Source of the DNA: an uncultured Chloroflexota bacterium
GTDB lineage: Bacteria; Chloroflexota; Dehalococcoidia; UBA3495
Assembly (NCBI GenBank): GCA_913052545.1
Contig: CAJXEF010000135.1
Location: forward strand, 1 to 5,796
Length of the DNA stretch: 5,796 bases
Direction of reading: 5' to 3'
Of this stretch, positions 1-5,796 are shown in pieces. Each line of letters opens with the position of its first letter. The first letter of the stretch is position 1. Position numbers and translations under genes: made by a program. The notes under the pieces are model-generated. The model made no database searches. It had not been told where the DNA came from and saw only the letters and a program-made list of their open reading frames with translations.

Positions 1-351
1 CCACACCAATTGAGTGAAAAATATTATCAAGTAAAACACTTAATTGAAAAGCCGGACATATCTAATGCACCGTCAAATTTAGCAATTGTAGGTCGGTATA
101 TATTATCGCCAAATATTTTTGACTCTCTAGAGTGTACTGTGCCTGGTGCAAAGGGGGAGATCCAGTTAACAGATGCTCTAAGCCAGCTATTAGAATATCA
201 AGAAATTTACGCATATGAATTTGAAGGATATCGATATGACTGTGGTACGCCTATTGGCCTCCTGAAAGCTAGTCTAGGATTCGGGCTAAGCAGGAGAGAG
301 ACGAGTTCGGATGTACTTCGTATGCTGAATGACATACAGGCTGGACCCTAG
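1..351 (+). CDS. galU: UTP-glucose-1-phosphate uridylyltransferase, C-terminal part (5' end outside window)
   Basis: GalU makes UDP-glucose from UTP and glucose 1-phosphate in the cytoplasm, supplying sugar for envelope polysaccharides and glycolipids. Only the last 116 codons are here. The frame is open from base 1 (P-H-Q-L-S-E), so the TTG at base 10 is an internal codon and not the start. Family landmarks in order are the active-site EKP at bases 46-54, then APSNLAIVGRYIL, a GEIQLTDAL segment, and a GYRYDCG motif followed by GLLKAS near the C-terminus. This order is typical of bacterial GalU nucleotidyltransferases. The glycine-rich turn after DCG reads TPIG where enterobacterial enzymes have NKLG; I take this as lineage variation. 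The stop is TAG, and a DUF2269 gene follows 21 bp later on the same strand. A related sugar-nucleotide uridylyltransferase remains possible because the N-terminal signature is missing. Confidence 0.9.
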   Translation, partial: PHQLSEKYYQVKHLIEKPDISNAPSNLAIVGRYILSPNIFDSLECTVPGAKGEIQLTDALSQLLEYQEIYAYEFEGYRYDCGTPIGLLKASLGFGLSRRETSSDVLRMLNDIQAGP

Positions 352-372
352 TGATTTCTAAGGAGTGAGTAA

Positions 373-840
373 ATGTTTTCAATTCTATTACTATTCCATG
401 TTTTAGCTTCGATAATTTTTATAGGTAATAATATTACTGGAGCATTTTGGAAAGCACGGGCGGATAAGACAGGGAATGTGGATATAATCTCAAACAGTGC
501 TAAGGCTTTATTAAGAGCTGACTATCAATTTACCTTGCCTAGCCTAATTGTACTTTTCGTTACAGGGGTTTGGATGGGTGGATTATCAGGCTGGGAACGG
601 TTCCAAGAAATATGGTTAGGCAGTTCTTTCGTGTTGTTGGTAATAACAGTACTGATATGGGTTGTTGTATTGTCTCCTAGATTACGGACCCTTGTGCGCA
701 TAGCGACAGACTGTGCTGAAACAGGTAAGTTAAGCGAAGGATACACTGCTGTTAGTCGAACATGGTCGATCTGGGGTGGAGTTGTGACACTTTTACCAAT
801 CGTAATCTTGATATTAATGGTGTTAAAGCCCGGGCTTTAG
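373..840 (+). CDS. DUF2269-type integral membrane protein, function unknown
   Basis: This is a 155-residue hydrophobic protein with four predicted membrane helices at about residues 3-23, 54-73, 80-101 and 133-151. It has a His in the first helix (H9, in FHVLAS), a short polar loop at 24-50 rich in Lys, Arg and Asp, a longer basic loop at 102-132, and a Lys-Pro near the C-terminus (K152-P153). Size, helix count, the helix-1 His and the LKP tail resemble the DUF2269 family of predicted inner-membrane proteins, which has no established function; this is recognition by eye. An AAGGAG ribosome binding site at 360-365, 7 nt before the ATG, supports this start. It sits 21 bp after galU and 32 bp before a DinB-like gene, probably on the same transcript. 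There is no signal peptide apart from the first helix. The overlapping minus-strand frame at 525-746 is a shadow. Confidence 0.8.
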   Translation: MFSILLLFHVLASIIFIGNNITGAFWKARADKTGNVDIISNSAKALLRADYQFTLPSLIVLFVTGVWMGGLSGWERFQEIWLGSSFVLLVITVLIWVVVLSPRLRTLVRIATDCAETGKLSEGYTAVSRTWSIWGGVVTLLPIVILILMVLKPGL

Positions 841-863
841 TGCTATACACTAAAATTAATTAT

Positions 864-875
864 GAGGGTTAATTG
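864..875 (+). promoter_or_regulatory. Ribosome binding site fixing a TTG start
   Basis: GAGGG at 864-868 lies 4 nt before a TTG codon at 873-875. An in-frame TAA at 870-872 directly precedes the TTG, so it is the first possible start. The nearby ATG at 862 is in another frame and runs into that same TGG-TAA stretch at once. A second in-frame TTG at 897 lacks such a site. The TTG at 873 is therefore the best start for the DinB-like gene. Confidence 0.6.
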
Positions 876-1364
876 GTAATCAGAAATACACGATATTTGC
901 AGGATATTCGCGGGCTAAGAAAAGACCTCACTGATGTCTTTGATGGAATGGATAATTGTTTGGATTGGAAGAGTGATTCAAACAATTGGTCTCCGAGGGA
1001 AATAATTTATCACTTGGTTGATACACCGCCAGAAGGTATAGACTCCCTTATAAGGCGAATTTTGAAGAACCCTAAAGGGGAATTCGAATTGGTGCCAGAT
1101 CTAACCAATGTAACCGGTGAGAGATTACTAAAGGATGTTGAACAGGTTAAAGGGGACATCTTCAAGATATTGGATAATTTAGAATTATTAATTAAAGAGG
1201 CAATTGATGTAGATCTAACCGAAAAAACTATATTAGTACATCTATTGGCCAAAGGGCTTAGTGAAGATCGTACCGCCTCAAATTTATTACAGGGACTGTT
1301 TGTCAGGCATTGGTTTGAACATGTAGCTCAGTTAAACAATATACGTATCAGCCTGGGAATATAA
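873..1364 (+). CDS. DinB/YfiT-like four-helix-bundle protein, putative metal-binding
   Basis: This 163-residue soluble protein looks like a DinB-superfamily member. The N-terminal half has the characteristic tryptophan and helix, W39-S-P-R-E-I-I-Y-H47-L-V-D, and the C-terminal helix has H146-W-F-E-H150-V-A-Q-L. Together H47, H146 and H150 match the three His ligands that bind a divalent metal in this superfamily, so a metal site may be intact. Some members are thiol-dependent S-transferases (bacillithiol or mycothiol, or maleylpyruvate isomerase-like), but many have no known activity and no substrate can be assigned here. No membrane helix or signal peptide is visible. The gene starts with TTG and is the last of three co-directional genes with galU and the DUF2269 gene. 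It converges on lepA with 40 bp between the stops. Family confidence is moderate; catalytic function is unknown. Confidence 0.7.
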   Translation: MVIRNTRYLQDIRGLRKDLTDVFDGMDNCLDWKSDSNNWSPREIIYHLVDTPPEGIDSLIRRILKNPKGEFELVPDLTNVTGERLLKDVEQVKGDIFKILDNLELLIKEAIDVDLTEKTILVHLLAKGLSEDRTASNLLQGLFVRHWFEHVAQLNNIRISLGI

Positions 1365-1404
1365 CCCGTGATATGACTAAATATCCTTGGTTATGCCTCA
1401 AATT

Positions 1405-3246
1405 TTACTCATCACCAATCCCTAAAAGACTTAAGAAGGCCTCTTGCGGGATTTCAACTCTTCCAACACTTTTAAGCCTTTTCTTGCCTTCCTTTTGTTT
1501 TTCTAGCAACTTCCGTTTGCGGGTGATGTCTCCTCCATAACATTTGGCTAAAACATCTTTGCGTAATGGTCTAACGGTTTCCCGTGCAATGATTCGAGCC
1601 CCGATAGCGGCTTGTATAGGCACTTCGAATAGTTGTCTAGGTATTGTAGTCCGGAGTTTTTCGGCTATCGCTCTACCTTGAGTCACTGCTAGGTCTCTGT
1701 GGAGAATACAGGATAGTGCCTCCACGGGCATATGGTTGACTAGTATGTCTACTTTAACTAACGGTGCGGCAGTGTATCCTTCGAAGGTATAGTCAAGTGA
1801 CGCGTATCCTTGCGTCCGAGACTTGAGTTGATTATGGAAATCGGCAAGCAGCTCAGCTAATGGCATAACATATTCCATCATTACTCTAGACTGTTCCGAT
1901 TCTGTTGCCGTTGAATTACTGCCATCAACTGCCTGTATATATTCCATACGTTTGAAATCAGATCTCTTGGAATGCATTAATTCCATTATGGTACCAACAT
2001 GCTTGCTGGGTGTGACGATGGTAACGTTAAGTATAGGTTCTTGGATTTGATTGATGGTGCTGACATCGGGTAGTTTTGATGGATTATCGATTTTAACAAT
2101 TGAGTTATCTTGAAGAAGTACTTGGTACGCGACGCTAGGTGCAGTAACAATTAAGTCTAAGTCGTATTCTCTCTCAAGCCGTTCTTGTATTATTTCAAGA
2201 TGCATTAGGCCCAGGAATCCGCATCTGAACCCGAATCCTAACGCTACGCTGTTCTCAGCTTCCATGGTCAAAGATGCGTCATTTAATTGGAGCTTTTCTA
2301 ATGCTGATCTTAAATTGGTGTAATCCTCACCATCTGAAGGGTATAGTCCAGCAAAAACCATGGATTTTAATTCGACGTACCCCGGCAAAGGGTCGACGGC
2401 ATTTTTAGCCCCGCCGGTTAACGTGTCTCCAACACTGCATTCTTGGACATCTTTGAAACCGGTTGCTATATAACCAACCTGCCCAGTGGCTAGTGAATCT
2501 GTAGGTGTTGGAGAAGGACCAAATATGCCTAATTCGGTGATTTCAGAGGTTTTCCCAGTGGACATTACGACTATGCGATCATTTTTGCCAATCTGCCCAT
2601 CTTGAACTCGTACGTAAGCGATGATTCCTTTATAAGAATCATAAATCGAATCAAACACTAGAGCTCTAAATGGGGATTCGGATAAACCTCTGGGTGGTGG
2701 AATACGGTCTACAACCTGGTTTAGAATCTCGTTAGCACCTCTACCGTCTTTCGCAGAGACAAACAAGACTTCCTCTTCTCTAAACCCAAACACTTGGCGT
2801 AGTTCTCCTGCTACTCTGTCTGGCTCTGCAGCTGGCAAATCTATTTTATTTACCACTGGAATTAATTCTAGATCGTATTGCATTGCTAATAGGGCGTTAG
2901 CTATAGTCTGTGCCTCAATACCTTGGCTAGCATCGACAACAAGAAGAGCGCCTTCGCATGCCGCGAGAGCTCTGGAAACTTCGTAACTGAAGTCTACATG
3001 CCCTGGAGTATCTATAAGGTTCAATTGATATTGGAGGCCGTCAGCTGCTGTGTGAGCCATAGTAACAGCTTTACCTTTGATAGTTATCCCGCGTTCCCGC
3101 TCTAGATCCATTCGGTCTAGGAATTGGGCTTTCATTTCTTGTGGACGGACGGTACTGGTTATTTCCAAGAATCGATCGGCGAGAGTGGATTTACCGTGGT
3201 CGATGTGAGCAATTATGCAGAAATTTCGAATTTGGTGGGAATTCAT
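1405..3246 (-). CDS. lepA: Elongation factor 4 (LepA), ribosome-associated translational GTPase
   Basis: LepA/EF4 is a GTPase that binds the ribosome; it has been linked to back-translocation, rescue of stalled ribosomes and 30S biogenesis. At 613 residues it is full length (family about 600). All G-domain motifs are present: P-loop AHIDHGKST (13-21), switch I ERGITIK (51-57), DTPGH (79-83), NKID (133-136) and SAK (164-166). Domain 2 and the EF-G-like domains III and V follow. The LepA-specific C-terminal domain is intact, including [20 protein letters not shown] and a closing IPQEAF. An in-frame TAA lies four codons before the ATG, so this is the first possible Met. No Shine-Dalgarno sequence is visible just upstream, which is unusual for the window and suggests a short-leader or leaderless message. 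It is separated from oppF by a strong palindromic terminator, so it is probably transcribed alone. No lepB follows it. Confidence 0.98.
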   Translation of the reverse strand: MNSHQIRNFCIIAHIDHGKSTLADRFLEITSTVRPQEMKAQFLDRMDLERERGITIKGKAVTMAHTAADGLQYQLNLIDTPGHVDFSYEVSRALAACEGALLVVDASQGIEAQTIANALLAMQYDLELIPVVNKIDLPAAEPDRVAGELRQVFGFREEEVLFVSAKDGRGANEILNQVVDRIPPPRGLSESPFRALVFDSIYDSYKGIIAYVRVQDGQIGKNDRIVVMSTGKTSEITELGIFGPSPTPTDSLATGQVGYIATGFKDVQECSVGDTLTGGAKNAVDPLPGYVELKSMVFAGLYPSDGEDYTNLRSALEKLQLNDASLTMEAENSVALGFGFRCGFLGLMHLEIIQERLEREYDLDLIVTAPSVAYQVLLQDNSIVKIDNPSKLPDVSTINQIQEPILNVTIVTPSKHVGTIMELMHSKRSDFKRMEYIQAVDGSNSTATESEQSRVMMEYVMPLAELLADFHNQLKSRTQGYASLDYTFEGYTAAPLVKVDILVNHMPVEALSCILHRDLAVTQGRAIAEKLRTTIPRQLFEVPIQAAIGARIIARETVRPLRKDVLAKCYGGDITRKRKLLEKQKEGKKRLKSVGRVEIPQEAFLSLLGIGDE

Positions 3247-3257
3247 ATTGTCGGAAT

Positions 3258-3287
3258 GTTATCATGCTATTCGTATGGCAACAACAA
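3258..3287 (-). promoter_or_regulatory. Candidate promoter for lepA
   Basis: On the minus strand a GATAAC hexamer (3258-3263, 4 of 6 to TATAAT) lies 18 bp after a TTGTTG (3282-3287, 4 of 6 to TTGACA). A start site about 7 nt beyond the -10 would leave a leader of only a few bases before the lepA ATG, which fits the absence of a Shine-Dalgarno sequence. It lies in the 84-bp gap between the terminator palindrome and lepA. The match is weak. Confidence 0.25.
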
Positions 3288-3330
3288 TAGCCTCGACTAT
3301 TTTCAAGAATTAAGATAATGCTCTTCGGGA

Positions 3331-3374
3331 CTAAATATATAAGGGCCCCTAATTAGGGGCCCTTATATATTTAG
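3331..3374 (-). terminator. Perfect 44-bp palindrome, likely intrinsic (potentially bidirectional) terminator
   Basis: Two 20-nt arms (3331-3350 and 3355-3374) are exact reverse complements around an AATT centre, giving a 20-bp stem with a 4-nt loop. The inner part of the stem is GC-rich (AGGGGCCC type) and the outer part is AT-rich, ending TTATATATTTAG, so the GC core is followed by a T-rich tail on either strand. It lies 21 nt past the oppF stop and 84 bp before lepA. On the minus strand it would end the oppD-oppF transcript and insulate lepA. The exact symmetry means it could act from either direction, though no plus-strand gene needs it here. Confidence 0.85.
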
Positions 3375-3395
3375 GGGCAACGTATGGGTTATTAT

Positions 3396-4439
3396 TTAGT
3401 AGCTGCCGTATCCTGGGCTCTTTATACAAGCTGCCCAATGCCCGGGTTCTACCTGTCGTAGTTCTGGTTCGACTTGGGAGCACTCATCAGTTGCTATAGG
3501 GCATCTCGGATGGAAAACGCAGCCACTCGGAGGATTTAATGGGCTGGGAACCTCCCCGCTTAGTAATACACGCTCTCGTTGAGCATCGATTACTGGGTCG
3601 GGAATTGGAACGGCGGATAGCAGTGCTTGGGTGTAGGGGTGGAGTGGGTTTACATATATGTCGTTACGATCTGCTATTTCCACCATTTTACCGAGGTACA
3701 TAACCGCTACGCGGTCGCTGATATGACGTACTACAGAAAGGTCATGGGCAATGAATAAATAGGTTAGGTTAAATTGATCTTGGAGATCTTCTAAGAGATT
3801 TATTATTTGGGCCTGAATGGATACGTCCAAGGCTGATACTGGTTCATCACACACTATAAATTTGGGATCTACTGATAACGCACGGGCTACCCCAATCCTT
3901 TGGCGCTGACCGCCGCTAAACTCATGAGGAAAACGGTCAGCCATGTATGGGTTTAGACCTACATTGTTTAGTAGTTCTGCGACCCGTTCCTTGTATTCAA
4001 CTTTGTTTTCTACGAGCCCGTGTACGATAAGAGGTTCTCCGATAATATTCCCTGCCGTCATCCGGGGGTTAAGTGAACTAAATGGATCTTGGAAAATTAC
4101 TTGCATTTGCCGACGCATTGCTCGCATCGATCGAGTGTTGAGTTGAGTAAGTTCTTGTCCCTGGAAAACTACTTCCCCTTCGGTTGGCTCGTAAAGTTGT
4201 AAGATGCAGCGCCCAGTTGTGGTTTTTCCGCATCCGCTTTCACCAACTAAACCTAAAGTTTCCCCTTCGTTTACGGTAAAACTAACCCCATCCACCGCTT
4301 TAATGTGGGCCACCGCTCTTTGAAAAATCAATCCAGATGTTACAGGGAAATGCATCTTAAGGTTATTGACTTCTAGAAGCACCTTTCCCGCGTCTTGGGC
4401 TGTAGCTCCTGGTGAGTTATTAGTCTCAGCTGTCGTCAT
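3396..4439 (-). CDS. oppF: Peptide-type ABC importer ATP-binding subunit, OppF/DppF family
   Basis: This is the second of two ATPases that drive an oligopeptide, dipeptide or nickel-type importer, acting on the cytoplasmic face of the membrane permeases. At 347 residues it is a normal length. Motifs in order are Walker A GESGCGKT (66-73), Q-loop Q117 in [11 protein letters not shown], signature FSGGQRQR (SGGQ 175-178), Walker B FIVCDE (194-199), D-loop SALD (202-205) and switch H232, so it should hydrolyse ATP. The C-terminal oligopeptide-transporter domain carries four spaced Cys (C307, C313, C320, C338). An N-terminal stretch of about 18 residues, rich in Ala, Asn and Thr, precedes the ABC fold. 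It begins 40 nt after the oppD stop, with a weak AGAGAG site 7 nt before the ATG, so translation probably follows oppD on one transcript. The substrate cannot be told from the ATPase; the opp name is by family type only. Confidence 0.95.
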   Translation of the reverse strand: MTTAETNNSPGATAQDAGKVLLEVNNLKMHFPVTSGLIFQRAVAHIKAVDGVSFTVNEGETLGLVGESGCGKTTTGRCILQLYEPTEGEVVFQGQELTQLNTRSMRAMRRQMQVIFQDPFSSLNPRMTAGNIIGEPLIVHGLVENKVEYKERVAELLNNVGLNPYMADRFPHEFSGGQRQRIGVARALSVDPKFIVCDEPVSALDVSIQAQIINLLEDLQDQFNLTYLFIAHDLSVVRHISDRVAVMYLGKMVEIADRNDIYVNPLHPYTQALLSAVPIPDPVIDAQRERVLLSGEVPSPLNPPSGCVFHPRCPIATDECSQVEPELRQVEPGHWAACIKSPGYGSY

Positions 4440-4479
4440 TTTGTTGCTCTCTGTTTTGGATTAGCTTTGATAAACTTGT

Positions 4480-5499
4480 TTAATTAGGATTTTCGGAATC
4501 AGACAAAAATTCCAGAACTTGCGGGCCTAGTTCATCTGATCTCCAGCAGGCTGATAGGTGTGCCTCTCCAGCCTCCATCAAAGGAGGAGTTTCAGTCGCG
4601 CATTTGTCCACTGCGTAGGTACACCGTGCCCTGAATGAACACCCCTGTGGTATGTTGACTAGGTCTGGAGGTTGACCTTCGATCGGAAGTAACTTTTGTC
4701 TTATCGGTAGGTCAAGCCTAGGTACAGACTTAAGTAGACCCACAGTGTAGGGATGCCTGGGATTACTATAAATCTCTCTAGCAGTACCCCTTTCTATAAT
4801 TTTCCCGGCGTACATGATGTTCACTCTATCAGCGTATCTTGCGACAACACCTAAATTATGTGTTATTACGATCAATGCTACCCCAAACTCTGATGTAAGT
4901 GCCTTCATTAGCTCGAGAATTTGGGCTTGAATAGTTACATCCAAAGCTGTTGTTGGCTCATCCGCAATAATCAACCTCGGATTACAGCTTAGCGCCATTG
5001 CAATCATTACCCGTTGCCGCATGCCACCACTAAATTGGTGCGGGTATTGGATTACTCTGCGTTCTGGATCAGGTATACCAACTCGCGCTAGTAAATTTAC
5101 GGATTCTGTTTTAGCCTGCTCCTTAGACATACCTTTGTGAAGCTGTAAGGTTTCCCCAAGTTGTTTTTCGACCGAAAGTACGGGGTTCAATGAGGTCATC
5201 GGCTCTTGGAAAACCATGGACATTTTGGATCCCCTTATGGTTCGCATTTCGTCCATGTCTAGTTTGAGTACATCTTCACCCTCGAAGTTTATCTCTCCCT
5301 GCACTATCTTGCCCGGTGGATCTGGTATCAACCTCATCAGGGAGAGAGCACTTACGCTTTTACCGCATCCACTTTCTCCGACTAATCCCAGAGTTTCTCC
5401 CTCTTCAACTTCGTATGAAACGCCATCTACAGCTTTTACTACGCCTTCAAAAGTATAGAAATACGTTGCTAAATCTTTGACTTCTAATAGAGTGGCCAC
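4480..5499 (-). CDS. oppD: Peptide-type ABC importer ATP-binding subunit, OppD/DppD family
   Basis: This is the first ATPase of the pair, expected to form a heterodimer with the neighbouring OppF-type protein beneath two permease subunits. It has 339 residues, the usual length. Motifs are Walker A GESGCGKS (41-48), Q-loop Q98 in VFQEPMTSLNP, signature SGGMRQR (157-163, the M variant typical of the D subunit), Walker B LIIADE (176-181), D-loop TALD (184-187) and switch H214, all intact. Four Cys in the C-terminal domain (C287, C293, C300, C318) have the same spacing as in its partner. The start is GTG: an in-frame TAG immediately precedes it and an AGGAGG lies 4 nt upstream. The gene follows tRNA-Leu by 60 bp. 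No oppA, oppB or oppC is present in the window, so the transporter's other parts lie elsewhere. The specificity (peptide, nickel or other) is unknown. Confidence 0.95.
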   Translation of the reverse strand: MATLLEVKDLATYFYTFEGVVKAVDGVSYEVEEGETLGLVGESGCGKSVSALSLMRLIPDPPGKIVQGEINFEGEDVLKLDMDEMRTIRGSKMSMVFQEPMTSLNPVLSVEKQLGETLQLHKGMSKEQAKTESVNLLARVGIPDPERRVIQYPHQFSGGMRQRVMIAMALSCNPRLIIADEPTTALDVTIQAQILELMKALTSEFGVALIVITHNLGVVARYADRVNIMYAGKIIERGTAREIYSNPRHPYTVGLLKSVPRLDLPIRQKLLPIEGQPPDLVNIPQGCSFRARCTYAVDKCATETPPLMEAGEAHLSACWRSDELGPQVLEFLSDSENPN

Positions 5500-5503
5500 C
5501 TAG

Positions 5504-5520
5504 CCTCCTGTTTTATCATA
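5504..5520 (-). promoter_or_regulatory. oppD ribosome binding site and candidate -10 box
   Basis: On the minus strand AGGAGG (5504-5509) lies 4 nt before the GTG start of oppD and fixes that start. Just upstream, TATGAT (5515-5520, 5 of 6 to the -10 consensus) could begin a transcript with a leader of only about 10-15 nt. No good -35 is seen at 16-18 bp (the best hexamer matches 3 of 6), so the promoter part is tentative; read-through from the tRNA genes is an alternative. Confidence 0.45.
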
Positions 5521-5559
5521 TCTCTTATATTTTGGTTAGAAACTAACTCTTTCTGGGAG

Positions 5560-5644
5560 TGGTGGGGAAGGGGAGACTCGAACTCCCACGCCTTTCGGCA
5601 CATGATCCTAAGTCATGCTCGTCTACCAATTCCGACACTTCCCC
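5560..5644 (-). tRNA. tRNA-Leu, anticodon UAG (TAG), CCA encoded
   Basis: Read on the minus strand, the 7-bp acceptor stem GGGGAAG pairs with CTTCCCC, followed by discriminator A and an encoded CCA (5560-5562). The D arm has the GGAATTGGTAGACGA pattern typical of tRNA-Leu. The anticodon stem CATGA/TCATG encloses loop CTTAGGA, giving anticodon TAG (5608-5610), which reads CUA leucine codons. A long variable arm (GCC-GAAA-GGC) marks it as class II. The T arm GGGAG-TTCGAGT-CTCCC is perfect. The total is 85 nt. It lies 60 bp upstream of oppD and 98 bp downstream of tRNA-Lys on the same strand. Confidence 0.97.
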
Positions 5645-5742
5645 TCACGGTGGTATGTTTGCGAGAGGAGGGGCAGTTGCTTTATTTTTCCGTTTGCCAT
5701 CACTACGCCTTGAAGGTTAGTTGCCAGAATTGCCGACCATTT
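5645..5742. other. Spacer between two tRNA genes, no gene seen
   Basis: This 98-bp stretch separates tRNA-Lys from tRNA-Leu. I see no third tRNA fold (no T-loop TTCRA with flanking stems), no open frame with a ribosome binding site, no strong hairpin with a T-tract and no clear -35/-10 pair. It is most simply an intercistronic spacer removed during processing of a shared tRNA precursor. Confidence 0.5.
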
Positions 5743-5796
5743 TGGTGACCCGCCTCGGGGTCGAACCGAGAACCTACGGATTAAGAGTCCGTTGCT
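5743..5796 (-). tRNA. tRNA-Lys, anticodon CUU (CTT), 3' part only (5' end beyond window)
   Basis: The last 54 nt of a tRNA are present on the minus strand. The anticodon stem ACGGA/TCCGT encloses loop CTCTTAA, giving anticodon CTT (5783-5785), which reads AAG lysine codons. A 5-nt variable region AGGTT, a perfect T arm CTCGG-TTCGACC-CCGAG, the 3' acceptor strand GCGGGTC, discriminator A and an encoded CCA (5743-5745) follow. The 5' acceptor strand and most of the D arm lie outside the window, about 22 nt by normal tRNA length. If it is intact, the missing 5' end should read GACCCGC. Confidence 0.93.

Noticed and set aside
525..746. Minus-strand open frame inside the DUF2269 gene
   Set aside because: It lies antisense to a well-supported membrane protein gene, has no ribosome binding site and its translation resembles no family I know.
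1365..1404. Possible terminator between the convergent DinB-like gene and lepA
   Set aside because: The only inverted repeat is a 5-bp AT-only GATAT/ATATC pair at 1370-1385 with no T-tract, too weak to call.
3301..3306. TTGAAA as the -35 of lepA
   Set aside because: It matches 5 of 6, but no -10-like hexamer lies 16-18 bp downstream on the minus strand.
3124..3318. Plus-strand open frame running out of lepA into the gap before the terminator
   Set aside because: Most of it is the antisense of the conserved LepA P-loop region and it has no ribosome binding site; the non-overlapping tail is too short to support a gene.
5216..5458. Plus-strand open frame inside oppD, with similar ones at 3943-4146, 2923-3105 and 1010-1252
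   Set aside because: All are shadows opposite conserved coding sequence, with low-complexity Ser/Thr/Pro-rich translations and no start signals.
5560..5796. tRNA genes as an integration site for a mobile element
   Set aside because: There is no integrase, no duplicated tRNA 3' end elsewhere in the window and no composition change; both tRNAs look native.
1..5796. A new defence, mobile or biosynthetic system
   Set aside because: I found no repeats in array form, transposase, nuclease, reverse transcriptase, toxin-antitoxin pair or unusual domain fusion; the genes are housekeeping or common transport and uncharacterised families.

Overview
The window reads as ordinary bacterial chromosome with dense genes and moderate, slightly AT-leaning composition. 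Lineage cannot be fixed from the sequence. The style of LepA and GalU, the DUF2269 and DinB-like small genes, and the DppD/DppF-type ATPases would fit a Chloroflexota (Dehalococcoidia or SAR202-like) bacterium, but this is a low-confidence inference from general familiarity.

Layout. Bases 1-1364 carry three closely spaced plus-strand genes: the 3' end of galU (UTP-glucose-1-phosphate uridylyltransferase, cut by the window edge), a four-helix DUF2269-type membrane protein, and a DinB/YfiT-like four-helix-bundle protein with an apparently complete His triad. The gaps are 21 and 32 bp, so they probably form one transcript. They converge on lepA (elongation factor 4), which fills 1405-3246 on the minus strand. 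Between lepA and the next upstream minus-strand gene lies a perfect 44-bp palindrome (3331-3374), best read as a strong intrinsic terminator. Upstream of it on the minus strand are oppF/dppF (3396-4439) and oppD/dppD (4480-5499), two ATPase subunits of a peptide-type ABC importer. Upstream of those are tRNA-Leu(UAG) at 5560-5644 and a tRNA-Lys(CUU) cut by the window end.

The right two thirds is therefore read leftward: tRNA-Lys, tRNA-Leu, oppD, oppF, terminator, lepA. The two ATPases form a mini-operon (40-nt gap) that would power a peptide or nickel-type importer, but no permease or substrate-binding protein is present; those partners must be encoded elsewhere. lepA lies beyond the terminator and probably has its own promoter; it has no visible Shine-Dalgarno sequence and may have a very short leader.

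I found no mobile element, CRISPR array, defence island or clearly new system. The items most worth a second look are the palindrome, the ATPase pair without its membrane partners (both carrying the four-Cys C-terminal motif), the possible near-leaderless lepA start, and the uncharacterised galU-DUF2269-DinB cluster.
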